From positions 62,001 through 126,000 of the forward strand of contig JADYZW010000051.1 of NCBI GenBank assembly GCA_020852955.1: 64,000 nt of DNA, in the 5' to 3' direction. A program made the translations under genes and the position numbers. This document shows positions 52,998 through 63,161 of this stretch, one piece after another; position 1 is the stretch's first letter; each line of letters opens with the position of its first letter. Source of the DNA: Deltaproteobacteria bacterium (GTDB lineage Bacteria; Desulfobacterota; Binatia; UTPRO1). The notes under the pieces are model-generated. The model did not search any database and had not been told where the DNA came from. It saw only the letters and a list, made by a program, of their open reading frames with translations.

Positions 52998-53915
52998 ATG
53001 GCGCTACGGATCGTGCTCTTCGGGCAGGCCGCGTTCGCGGAGAAGGTGCTGGAGGGGTTGATCGCGCGCGGCGACGACGTCGCCGCGGTGTACTGCGCGC
53101 CCGACGCGGGCGGCAAGCCGGATCCGCTCAAGGTCGCGGCGCTCGCCGCCGGCATCCCGTGCCGCCAGCCGCCGAGCTACAAGGCGGAGGCGGTGCGCGC
53201 CGAGGTTGCCGCGCTCGCACCGGAACTCATCGTGCTCGCGTACGTCACCCTGATCGTGCCCGAGGCCGTGATTGCGATTCCGAGCAAGGGCGCGATCTGC
53301 TTCCACCCTTCGCTCCTGCCGCGCCGCCGCGGCGGCAGCGCCATCAACTGGACACTGATCGAAGGCGACCCGAAGGCCGGCGTCACGGTCTTCTGGACCG
53401 ATGCCGGCATCGATACGGGTCCGATCCTCCTCCAGCGCGAGATCGAGATCGGCCCCGACGACAGCGCCGGCTCGCTCTACTACCAGCGCATCTTCCCCGC
53501 CGGGGTCGCGCTCGTCCTCGAAAGCGTCGCCCTCATCGACGCGGGCCGTGCCCCGCGCCTTGCGCAGGACGAAGCGCTCGCCTCCTACGAGCCGCTCTGT
53601 CGCGATCCGCACGCCGCGATCGACTGGACGAAGCCCGCGCAACGGGTCCACGATCTGATCCGCGGCTGCGATCCGCAACCCGGCGCGTACACCCTCGTCG
53701 GCGCGCAACGCCTGCGCCTCTACGACAGCCGCCGCGCCGACGGCGAGGGCGCTCCCGGGACGATACTCGCGCTCGGCCCCGAGGGCATGACGGTCGCGAC
53801 CGGGGCGGGCGCCGTCCGCGTCGCCAAAGCCCGCATCGACGGCGCGAAGGACAAGCTCGCGGCCGCCGACGTCGCGCGCGCGCTCGGGCTCGCCGCCGGT
53901 CGTCGGCTCGGCTGA
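52998..53915 (+). CDS. Formyltransferase-family protein, like the N-terminal domain of 10-formyl-THF dehydrogenase
   Basis: A 305-residue protein of the formyltransferase/hydrolase family. ICFHPSLLPRRRGGSAINWT and VFWTDAGIDTGPILLQREIE contain the catalytic His and Asp with the Asn of the active site. From AINWTLIEGDPKAG onward the sequence runs close to the hydrolase domain of mammalian ALDH1L1 as I remember it, closer than to Met-tRNA formyltransferase (Fmt), and the C-terminal domain carries WTKPAQRVHDLIRGCDPQPG. So it may cleave or transfer formyl from 10-formyl-tetrahydrofolate. No aldehyde dehydrogenase or Fmt gene is beside it. Confidence 0.82.
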   Translation: MALRIVLFGQAAFAEKVLEGLIARGDDVAAVYCAPDAGGKPDPLKVAALAAGIPCRQPPSYKAEAVRAEVAALAPELIVLAYVTLIVPEAVIAIPSKGAICFHPSLLPRRRGGSAINWTLIEGDPKAGVTVFWTDAGIDTGPILLQREIEIGPDDSAGSLYYQRIFPAGVALVLESVALIDAGRAPRLAQDEALASYEPLCRDPHAAIDWTKPAQRVHDLIRGCDPQPGAYTLVGAQRLRLYDSRRADGEGAPGTILALGPEGMTVATGAGAVRVAKARIDGAKDKLAAADVARALGLAAGRRLG

Positions 53916-53976
53916 CGGCTCTCCCGGGCGCTTCTCGACCCGTTCGTCTCCTGCCTCGACCGAGGGGTCGCGGCGC

Positions 53977-54464
53977 TCAGCCGAAGTCGAGGACGACGAG
54001 CACCTGTCCGGGCTCGATCGTGGCGCCCGCGGCGACGTGGACCTCCTGCACGGACGCCTCATCTTCGGCGCTCACGATCGTCTCCATCTTCATCGCTTCG
54101 AGCACGACGAGCGGGTCGCCGGCACCCACCCGCTGGCCGACCTCGACGCGGACCGCGAGCACCTTGCCCGGCATCGGCGCCGTGACCCGCGGGGAGCGCG
54201 CGCCGCCGGCGACGCCGAGACGCGCGTCGTCGCCCGCGACGCAGTGGTACACGGCGCCGTCGAGCGCGATCCACACCGCGTCGCGGTCGCGGATGATCGT
54301 CGCCGCGACGGTGCGGCCGCCGACCCTCACACGCCAGGTCGCGCCGTCGCGCACGATCGCGAGCGCCAGCGGCGCGCCGTCGACGCGCGCGGTGAGCGCG
54401 TCGTCGCGGCCGTGGGCCTCGACGACGTGCGGGCGGCCGTCGACGACAATGGTGCGCCGGACGC

Positions 54465-54468
<4 letters not shown>
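53977..54468 (-). CDS. Biotin carboxyl carrier protein of acyl-CoA carboxylase
   Basis: A 163-residue protein with a helical/beta N-terminal domain and a C-terminal biotinyl domain. EAMKMET gives Lys127 as the biotinylation site, with the conserved PMPGKVLAVRVEVGQRV before it. ATG 54468 overlaps the stop of the biotin carboxylase gene (ATGA), so both subunits are made in step. It is the split form of an acetyl/propionyl-CoA carboxylase alpha chain. Confidence 0.92.
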
Positions 54469-55964
<1,496 letters not shown>

Positions 55965-56128
55965 CGGCGGGCGGGTGTAGCACGCGGCGTCGGAGGGCGC
56001 ACCCGCCGCCGGGCGCAGCCGGCGTAGCGCGTCGCCCGACGGACGGTCACACCGGCGGCGTCCCGTAGGCCGTACGAGGGCGGGACGCCCACACCTTCGT
56101 CGGCTTCCTCGCGGCCGTCCTTCCGGCG

Positions 56129-57727
56129 CTACAGCGGGAAGACGAAGCGCTCCCCGCCGACGGTGAACCGGTACTCCATCGCCGGGGGCCAGCGCGGTGG
56201 CGCCAGCGCCGACGCCCAGTCGGCGAGCAGGCGCGCGAGCGCCGCCGCCCGCGCGGGCTCGCGGGCCGCGAGGTCCGCGCGCTCGTAGGGGTCGTGAACG
56301 AGATCGTAGAGCACGCGGACGCCGGTGCGGTCGTCGAGGATGAGCTTGTAGGCGCCGGCGCGCACGGCCTGATGGCCCGCGGTGCGCCAGAAGAGCGCCG
56401 CATGCGGAGGATCGCGGCGCGCGCCCGTGACGAACGGCACCAGGTCGACCCCGTCGTAGGCGCGATCCGCCGGCAACGCCGCGCCGGCCGCGCTCGCGGC
56501 GGTGGCGAACACGTCGAGCGCGGAGACCGGATGTGCGAAGGTCTGGGCGGAGGCGATCCGCGCGGGCCAGCGCAGCACGAAGGGCACGTTCACGCCGCCC
56601 TCGAAGTTGCCGAGCTTGCCGCCCGCGAGCGGCGCGTTGTCGACGATGCCCATGTAGGCGGCTGCACCGTTGTCGCTCAGGAAGAAGACGAGCGTGCGCT
56701 CGGCGACGCCGGCGCGGTCGAGCGCCGCCAGGATCTCGCCGACCCCGTCGTCGAGCGCCGCGACCATGCCGTAGTAGGTGCGTCGGTCGGGATCGTCGAT
56801 GCCGGCCAGCCGCTCGACGTACCGGCGAGGCGCCTGCAGCGGCGCGTGCGGCGCGTTGAAGGGCACGTAGGCGAAGAACGGCGCGTCCCGCTGCGCGACG
56901 ATCCACGCGGACGCCTCGCGCGCGATCGCCGCCGTCAGGTATTCGCGCTCGTCGACGATCGTGCCGTTGCGGCGAATGGCGCTTCCGCCGCTCCGCCCGC
57001 GCCACCACTGATAGCGGTCGGCAAAATAGCGCTGATGGACGGCGGTGAGATTGGGGTCGCCCGGGTCGCCGTAGAGGCTGAAGGCGTCGTAGAAGCCGTA
57101 CTGCGTCTCGAAGCCCTTGGCGGCGGGGAGCACGTCGGGGCCGAAGCCGAGGTGCCACTTGCCGAAGATCCCCGTGCGATAACCCCGCGTCCGCAGCAGC
57201 TGGGCGAGGGTGATCTCTCCGGCGGGGATCCCTTGGCGCCGCATGTCGGCGGCGGACGGGGCGGTGGGCCGCGCGAGTGCGTGCCAGCCGTGGGTCGAGA
57301 AGAAGGTGCGCGCCACCCACCACTCGAGCCGGTTGCGCGGGTAGCGGTCGTGGGTCAGCAGCTCGAAGCCGAAGCGCTGCGCGTAGCGGCCGGTCAGCAG
57401 CGCGGCGCGCGACGGCGAGCACACCGGCGAGGTCACGTAGCCGGCGGTGAAGCGGACGCCGCCGTCGGCGAGGCGCGCGAGGTTGGGGGTTGCGACGGGG
57501 GCCGCGCCGTAGAGCGGGGTGTCGTACTTTCCGAGGTCGTCGGCGACGATCACGACCACGTTCGGCTGCGTGTCCGATGCGGCGGAGGTCGCGTCGTGCA
57601 GGAAGCGCTCGGCCGCGCGCGCCGCCTCCGCGTCGACGGCGATCGCCCACCGCGGATCGGCGACCGGCCAGAGGGCCCAGGCGGCGGCGCCCAGGGCGAG
57701 GGCCGCGAGCCCGAGCGTCCGGCGCAT
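56129..57727 (-). CDS. Sulfatase (arylsulfatase family), full length
   Basis: A 532-residue exported sulfatase. Signal or anchor segment at residues 5-20. VVVIVADDLGKYDTPLYG (57-74) holds the metal-binding Asp pair, and SPVCSPSRAALLTGRY has Cys103 in the CxPxR motif that FGE turns into formylglycine. GIFGKWHLG, NAPHAPL and LSDNGAAAYMG are the other active-site blocks. It lies 5 bases after a small hydrolase gene on the same strand. The FGE at 1.3-2.2 kb could activate it if exported or in the cytoplasm before secretion. Confidence 0.92.
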   Translation of the reverse strand: MRRTLGLAALALGAAAWALWPVADPRWAIAVDAEAARAAERFLHDATSAASDTQPNVVVIVADDLGKYDTPLYGAAPVATPNLARLADGGVRFTAGYVTSPVCSPSRAALLTGRYAQRFGFELLTHDRYPRNRLEWWVARTFFSTHGWHALARPTAPSAADMRRQGIPAGEITLAQLLRTRGYRTGIFGKWHLGFGPDVLPAAKGFETQYGFYDAFSLYGDPGDPNLTAVHQRYFADRYQWWRGRSGGSAIRRNGTIVDEREYLTAAIAREASAWIVAQRDAPFFAYVPFNAPHAPLQAPRRYVERLAGIDDPDRRTYYGMVAALDDGVGEILAALDRAGVAERTLVFFLSDNGAAAYMGIVDNAPLAGGKLGNFEGGVNVPFVLRWPARIASAQTFAHPVSALDVFATAASAAGAALPADRAYDGVDLVPFVTGARRDPPHAALFWRTAGHQAVRAGAYKLILDDRTGVRVLYDLVHDPYERADLAAREPARAAALARLLADWASALAPPRWPPAMEYRFTVGGERFVFPL

Positions 57728-57732
57728 GCGGG

Positions 57733-58374
57733 TCAGCGTCCCACCTGCGCGTCCAGCCACTGCACCGTCGCGTCGGCCAGCTCCGCCACGACGCCGGCGA
57801 TGCTCCGCCCGGCGACCGTGTGTCCGTGGTCGCCGCCCTCGAGGCGGTGGCGGGTCGCGCCCGGGAGCTGCGCCAGCGCGCGCGTCACGACCGCCGGATC
57901 GGCGAAGGGATCGCGCGTTCCCTGCAGAAAGAGCATGGGCGCCATGATGCGTTCGAGGTGCGCGGTCCGCGGGCGCTCGGGTTTCCCGGGCGGATGCCAC
58001 GGGTAGGCGAGAAGGACGAGCCCTTCGCAGGCGAGGCCGTCGGCGACGACGTGCGTGGCCATGCGGCCGCCGTACGAACGGCCGCCGAGCAGCAGGCGCC
58101 TCGCGTGCGGACGGAGGCCGAGCGCGACGTCGCGCCAGCAGCGCTCGTCGCGCGCCTGCGGTCCGGGCGTCTTCTTGCCGGCCTCGACGTAGGGCAGGTT
58201 GAAGCGCACGACCTGCAGGCCGCGCCCGGCCATCGCCTCCGCGTAGGCGACCAGCGAGGGCGTGTCGTACGTACCGCCCGCGCCGTGGGTGAGGGCGAGG
58301 AGCGTATCGCCCGGTTCGCCGTGCCACGCGGCCGCGACGGTGCCGCCCTCCCAGGCGAGCCGCGCGTCGCTCAC
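57733..58374 (-). CDS. Small alpha/beta hydrolase (KANL3/Tex30 type)
   Basis: A 213-residue alpha/beta hydrolase. LLALTHGAGGTYDTPSLVAY, RFNLPYVEAGKKTPGPQ, LLLGGRSYGGRMATHV (nucleophile Ser) and MLFLQGTRDPFADP with GGDHGHTV as the catalytic Asp/His region match the KANL3/Tex30 branch. GTG 58374 overlaps the stop of the MFS gene (GTGA). The block MFS transporter, hydrolase, sulfatase forms one run; a role in handling a transported ester is a guess. Confidence 0.83.
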   Translation of the reverse strand: MSDARLAWEGGTVAAAWHGEPGDTLLALTHGAGGTYDTPSLVAYAEAMAGRGLQVVRFNLPYVEAGKKTPGPQARDERCWRDVALGLRPHARRLLLGGRSYGGRMATHVVADGLACEGLVLLAYPWHPPGKPERPRTAHLERIMAPMLFLQGTRDPFADPAVVTRALAQLPGATRHRLEGGDHGHTVAGRSIAGVVAELADATVQWLDAQVGR

Positions 58375-59579
58375 GACGGCGCCGCCACGGCGTCCTCTGT
58401 TACGGAGCGGACGGCGAGCGTCCGCCGGCGCAGCAGCATGGCGACCGCGAGCGAGAGCGCGGCGGCGGCGAATCCCGACGCGAACGGCGCTGCGGCGCCG
58501 AGCCGCGTGAAAAGGAAGCCGCTCCACACCGGTCCGACGGTGCGCGCGGCGCTGCCCGCCGACTGCGCGAGGCCGAGGATCGCGCCCTGCTGGGCGGCAC
58601 CCGCGTGTTGCGACGCGAGGCTCGCGAGCATCGGATTCGTGAGGCCGGCGCCGAGGCCGGCGAGCGCGACGCCGGTGACCAGCAGCCCCGGGGAATGGGC
58701 CGCGCCGATCGCGGCCATGCCGAGGCCGATCGCGACGGTGCCGCCGGCGAGCACGTTCACGGCCGGGAACCGCCGCGAGATCTTGCCGATCGCGCCGCCC
58801 TGCACGAGGAGCGCCATCAAGCCGTAGAGGCCGAAGAGGTGGCCCGCCTCGGTCGCCGTCCATCCGAGGCGGGCGTCGGCGAGGAGCGCCAGCGACACCT
58901 GCACGTTCGTCATGCAGATGAACGTCAGGAAGTAGATCGCCATGACGGCCAGGATCGGCACCTCGGTGAGGACGCGCCGCAGCGAGCGGTGCGGCGGACT
59001 CCCGGCCGCGCCGTCCGGGACCGCCTCCCGCGTTTCGGGCATGAGGAAGTACACGCCCGCCAGGTCGGCGAACGCGAGGAACGCGGCCGCGAGCGGGGGC
59101 GCGTTCGGATGGAGACCGCTGATCGCGCTGCCGAGCACGGGGCCGATGACGAGCCCGAGCCCGATGCCGGCGCCGATGCGGCCCATCCCGGCGGCGCGTT
59201 CGGGTCCGGACGTGACGTCGGCGACCGCGGCCTGGCAGGCGGCGAGGTTGCCGGCAGTCGCGCCGGCGAGGATGCGCGACAGGAACAGCAGGAGCAGCCA
59301 TTCCCGCTCGGCCGCGACCGCGAAGACGAGCATCGCGACGCCGTTGCCGAACAGGCTCGCGAGGATGATCGGACGGCGGCCGAAGCGGTCGGAGAGGCGG
59401 CCGAGGAGCGGCGTCGCGACCGTCTGCATGAGCGCGAACGTGCCGAGCAGGAGGCCCAGGACCTCGGCCGATCCGCCCATCGACCGGACGTAGAAGGGCA
59501 GGAGGGGGATGACGATTCCGAAGCCCACCATATCGAAGAGCACGGTGGCGAAGACGAAGAAGAGGACGCGGGAGGCCAT
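58371..59579 (-). CDS. MFS transporter (TetA/drug efflux-like)
   Basis: A 402-residue transporter with 12 predicted helices. Motif A, GRLSDRFGRRPI (60-71), follows the second helix, as in drug:proton antiporters. ATAGNLAACQAAVADV and LGLVIGPVLGSAISG fit helix 4/5 of TetA-like pumps. It probably exports small hydrophobic compounds with proton exchange. First gene of a three-gene block with the small hydrolase and the sulfatase. Confidence 0.9.
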   Translation of the reverse strand: MASRVLFFVFATVLFDMVGFGIVIPLLPFYVRSMGGSAEVLGLLLGTFALMQTVATPLLGRLSDRFGRRPIILASLFGNGVAMLVFAVAAEREWLLLLFLSRILAGATAGNLAACQAAVADVTSGPERAAGMGRIGAGIGLGLVIGPVLGSAISGLHPNAPPLAAAFLAFADLAGVYFLMPETREAVPDGAAGSPPHRSLRRVLTEVPILAVMAIYFLTFICMTNVQVSLALLADARLGWTATEAGHLFGLYGLMALLVQGGAIGKISRRFPAVNVLAGGTVAIGLGMAAIGAAHSPGLLVTGVALAGLGAGLTNPMLASLASQHAGAAQQGAILGLAQSAGSAARTVGPVWSGFLFTRLGAAAPFASGFAAAALSLAVAMLLRRRTLAVRSVTEDAVAAPS

Positions 59580-59827
59580 GGCGCGAGGGGCCGTATCACG
59601 GACGTGGGCCCCGCGCGACGACGCCCGACGGGTCGCGCTCCGGTTCGTGGCACGACCGGCGTCGCGCGCTGGCGCGAGCGGTCTTTCGGCCGGCGTCGCC
59701 GGCGGGCGGGCCGCCCGCTGCCTCCGCTTCCGGCCTTTCGGCGGCGCTGCGGTGTGGGGATCGCGCCGAGATGCTGCCGCTCCGGGGCGGGTATGACGGC
59801 TCGGCGTGGAGTGTGTTAGGGGGCGGC

Positions 59828-60838
59828 ATGGCGAAGTTCGCGATCGTCGGCTCGGGGGCCTGGGGAACGGCGCTCGCCGCGCACGCGGCGCGGCTCGGGC
59901 ACGCGGTGACGCTGTGGGCGCTCGAGCCCGACGTCGCCGAGGAGATCCGGACGCGGCACGTGAACTCGATCTACCTGCCGGGGCTGCCGCTGCCGGAGAG
60001 CCTCGATGCGACCGCCGACGTCGGCGCCGCCGTCGCGGGGGCCGAGGTCGTGATCCTGGTGCCGCCCTCGTCGCATCTGCGTTCGGTCGTCACGAAGGTG
60101 GCGCCGATGCTGGCCGGTGGGACGATTCTCGTCGTCGCGACCAAGGGCATCGAGGAAGGCAGCTTGAAGCTCATGTCGGAGGTCGTGATCGAGGCGGCGC
60201 CCGAGATCGAGGAGCGGCTCGTCTTCCTGTCCGGCCCGAGCTTCGCGAAGGAGGTGGCGCGCGGCCTGCCGACCAACGTCGTGGTCGCCTCCGAGGACAT
60301 CGGTGCGGCGCACGCGGTCCAGGGTCTGGTCCACGCGCCGAACTTCCGCAGCTACGCGAGCGCCGATCCGACGGGGGTGCAGGTCGGCGGCGCCATCAAA
60401 AACGTGCTCGCGGTCGCGACCGGCGCCTGCGACGGCCTCGGCTTCGGCGACAACGCGCGCGCCGCCGTCATCACGCGCGGGCTCGCGGAGATGACGCGGC
60501 TCGGGGTCGCGCTCGGCGCCAATCCGCTCACGTTCCTCGGCCTCTCCGGCGTCGGCGACCTCGTGCTCACCTGCGCCGGCGACCTCTCGCGCAACCGCAC
60601 GCTCGGGAAGCAGCTCGCGCTCGGCGTCGAGCCGAAGGCCTACCTGGCGAGCCAGCGCTCGGTCGCCGAGGGCTACTCGACCTCGGCGGCGGCGACGGCG
60701 CTCGCGCGGAAGCTCGGCGTCGAGATGCCCATCACCGAGAACGTCTACGAGGTCCTGCACCGCGGCCGCCCGTTGAAGGACGCGGTGAAGATGCTGCTCG
60801 AGCGCGGCTACAAGGACGAGCTCCACGGCATCGGCTGA
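59828..60838 (+). CDS. gpsA: Glycerol-3-phosphate dehydrogenase [NAD(P)+]
   Basis: A 336-residue cytosolic enzyme that makes sn-glycerol-3-phosphate from DHAP for phospholipid synthesis. FAIVGSGAWGTALAAHAAR is the NAD(P) site, VVATKGIEEGSLKLMSEV and FLSGPSFAKEVARGLPTN carry the catalytic region, and VGGAIKNVLAVATGACDGLG contains the conserved Lys. The sequence is full length. ATG 59828 starts the Rossmann strand and has GGGGGCGG before it; an upstream start would add 19 residues without homologous support. Confidence 0.95.
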   Translation: MAKFAIVGSGAWGTALAAHAARLGHAVTLWALEPDVAEEIRTRHVNSIYLPGLPLPESLDATADVGAAVAGAEVVILVPPSSHLRSVVTKVAPMLAGGTILVVATKGIEEGSLKLMSEVVIEAAPEIEERLVFLSGPSFAKEVARGLPTNVVVASEDIGAAHAVQGLVHAPNFRSYASADPTGVQVGGAIKNVLAVATGACDGLGFGDNARAAVITRGLAEMTRLGVALGANPLTFLGLSGVGDLVLTCAGDLSRNRTLGKQLALGVEPKAYLASQRSVAEGYSTSAAATALARKLGVEMPITENVYEVLHRGRPLKDAVKMLLERGYKDELHGIG

Positions 60839-60931
60839 GCGGATCGCGGCACCTGCCGTGCGTATTCGCGTGCCAATCCGGGGGTTCAGAACGGATGCGA
60901 TCCTGTCGATAGACGACCCGGGCGCGACCCG

Positions 60932-62422
60932 ATGCTCATCCCGGTCGGACACGACGTCGACGGCCTGCGGCGGTGGCCGATCGTCACCTTCGCGATCATG
61001 GCCGTCTGCGTGGTCGTCTTCGCGGTCGGGCGGCGCGGCCCGGCGGCCGATGCCGAGCTGATCGGCGAGCGCTTCGAGGCGGCGGCCGGCTATTGGTTCG
61101 AGCACCCGGAGCTTCGGGCCCATCCGCTTCTGCGCCGCTGGATCGAGTACGCGATCGACGCCGAGGAGCCCGAGGTGCAGGCCGAGCTGCGCGCGCATCT
61201 CGAGGCGGACGACGAGGCGACGCCGCTCCAGGACGTGCGCCAGGCGAAGCTCGACGAGCTCACCGCAGCGTGGCTCACGGCGCTGCGCGACGGACCGGCC
61301 GGGCGCCAGGGCCTCATTCCGAGCGAGGCCGCGCCGGCGCGCTATCTCACCCACCTCTTCGTGCACGGCGACTTCTTGCACCTGGCCTTCAACATGCTGT
61401 TCCTCTACCTGTCGGCGCCGTTGATCGAGGACGTCTGGGGGCGGCCCTTCTTCGCGCTTTTCTATCTGCTGGTCGGGGTCGGATCGGCCTTCCTTTTCGT
61501 CCAGCAGTACCCCGACCTCGCGATCCCGCTGGTCGGAGCGTCCGGCGCGGTCGCGGGCGTCCTCGGGGCGATGCTCGTCCGCCATCCGCAGACCCGCATC
61601 CGCATCCTCTGGCTCTGGGGCTTCGTCGTCCGGCGCTTCACGGTGCCGGCGTGGGTCGTGCTGCCCGTCTGGAGCGCCGGGGAGCTCGGGTGGGCGTGGG
61701 TGATGGACGCGGTCGCTCCCGGCACGGGCGGGGGCGGGGTCGCGCACTGGGTGCATGTCTACGGGTTCCTCGCCGGCGTCGTGGTCGCCGGCGTCGTGCA
61801 GGCGCTCGGGCTCGAGCGCGTGCTCGCGTCCGAGACGGGCGCCGGGGGCGATCACGCCGTGCTCCGCCGCGTCGAGCGGGCGCTCGCCCGCGACCGTCGC
61901 GACGAGGCGTGGCGGCTCCTCGCGGCGCACGTCGTGCGGACGCCGGCCGATCACGACGCCGCGCTCGCCTATTGGGACCTCGCGAAGACGCTCGGCCGGG
62001 CGCGCGAGGCGACGCCGATCCTGGTGCGGGTGATCCGCGCCGAGCTCCTCGCGCGCGACGAGGAAGGGGCGCTCGACCACTGGCGCGATCTCCACGCGGC
62101 GGTGCCGGATCTCGCGATCGACGCGGAGCTCGCGGCCCGGCTCGCGTGCGCGTTCGGCGACATCGGGTCCGCGCCGGAAGCGGCCGACCTCGTACGCGTC
62201 GCGCTCGGGCGGGTCGACGTCGCCACGCCGCCGGCCGCGCTCGTCGCGCTGGCGCGCGCCGCGCGCTTCGCCGACGCCCCGGTCGCGGCCGAGGCCGTCG
62301 CGCGCGCGCTCGCCCACCCCGGGGTGCCGCCCGCGGTTCGCCGCGAACTCGCCGGGGCGGGGTCCGAACGGGCGCCAGCGCCGGCGTCCGCGGGGGCTGA
62401 CTCGTCCGGCGCTTCACGATAG
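60932..62422 (+). CDS. Rhomboid family intramembrane serine protease with long soluble tail
   Basis: A 496-residue rhomboid. After the first helix (15-33) there is an unusual soluble stretch of about 100 residues. The core then has THLFVHGDFLHLAFNMLF (His150, Asn154), PLVGASGAVAGVLGAM with catalytic Ser204, and AHWVHVYGFLAGV with His275. The last 190 residues after residue 300 are helical and soluble, TPR-like in look. It cleaves membrane proteins within the bilayer; substrates unknown. It follows gpsA by 93 bases on the same strand. Confidence 0.88.
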   Translation: MLIPVGHDVDGLRRWPIVTFAIMAVCVVVFAVGRRGPAADAELIGERFEAAAGYWFEHPELRAHPLLRRWIEYAIDAEEPEVQAELRAHLEADDEATPLQDVRQAKLDELTAAWLTALRDGPAGRQGLIPSEAAPARYLTHLFVHGDFLHLAFNMLFLYLSAPLIEDVWGRPFFALFYLLVGVGSAFLFVQQYPDLAIPLVGASGAVAGVLGAMLVRHPQTRIRILWLWGFVVRRFTVPAWVVLPVWSAGELGWAWVMDAVAPGTGGGGVAHWVHVYGFLAGVVVAGVVQALGLERVLASETGAGGDHAVLRRVERALARDRRDEAWRLLAAHVVRTPADHDAALAYWDLAKTLGRAREATPILVRVIRAELLARDEEGALDHWRDLHAAVPDLAIDAELAARLACAFGDIGSAPEAADLVRVALGRVDVATPPAALVALARAARFADAPVAAEAVARALAHPGVPPAVRRELAGAGSERAPAPASAGADSSGASR

Positions 62423-62456
62423 AAGCGCCGGACTTCGCGTTCCGAGGAGGCTTCGC

Positions 62457-63065
62457 ATGTCGCACCGTACGCTGGTCGTTGCCGCCGTTTTCGCCGCGGG
62501 GCTCGTGGCTCCGCTCACCGCCCGCGCCGCCGATACCTATGAGATCGACGGTGCCCACGCTTCCGTGCAGTTCTCGGTCCGCCACATGATGATCAGCAAC
62601 GTGCGCGGCGAGTTCACCAAGGTCTCCGGCACGGCGACCGGCGACCCCGGGCAGCCGACCGCCACGACCGTCGAGGCGACCATCGACGCCGCGTCGATCG
62701 ACACGCGGAACGCGAAGCGCGACGAGCACCTGCGCGGCCCGGAGTTCCTCGACACCGCCAAGTTCCCGACCATCGGTTTCACGTCCACGAAGGTCGAGAA
62801 GGCGGGCGAGGGCTGGAAGCTCACGGGGAACCTCACGCTCCACGGCGTGACCAAGCCGGTGGTGCTCGACGTGACCAACGTCACGCCGCCGGTCAAGGAT
62901 CCCTGGGGCAACACCCGCATCGGCGCGCAGGCGGCGACGAAGCTCAACCGCCGCGACTTCGGGATCGTCTTCAACAAGGCGCTCGACGGCGGTGGCGTGC
63001 TCGTCGGCGACGAGATCGCGGTCACGATCGACGTCGAGGTGATGAAGAAGGGCGGCGCGAAGTAG
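62457..63065 (+). CDS. YceI family periplasmic lipid-binding protein
   Basis: A 202-residue exported protein. The signal peptide runs to ARAAD (about residue 23). The lipocalin-like YceI barrel opens with TYEIDGAHASVQFSVRHMM, then VRGEFTKVSGTATGD, the IDAASIDTRNAKRDEHLRGP segment and LTLHGVTKPVVLDVTNV, closing with FGIVFNKALDGGGVLVGDE. These proteins bind polyisoprenoids or similar lipids. GAGGAGG precedes ATG 62457. Confidence 0.93.
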   Translation: MSHRTLVVAAVFAAGLVAPLTARAADTYEIDGAHASVQFSVRHMMISNVRGEFTKVSGTATGDPGQPTATTVEATIDAASIDTRNAKRDEHLRGPEFLDTAKFPTIGFTSTKVEKAGEGWKLTGNLTLHGVTKPVVLDVTNVTPPVKDPWGNTRIGAQAATKLNRRDFGIVFNKALDGGGVLVGDEIAVTIDVEVMKKGGAK

Positions 63066-63161
63066 CGGCGCGGGCGCGCGCGTCGACGGCGCGCGTCCCG
63101 CTCTCCGGCACGGGCGTTGCGTGGCCGGCGCGGCGGCGCATGCCGCGGCCGCCGTTCGGCG

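Noticed and set aside
63066..63161. Several short G+C-rich inverted repeats after the yceI-type gene
   Set aside because: The stems have mismatches or are very short, as expected by chance in such G+C-rich DNA. A terminator is likely here but I cannot point to one stem.
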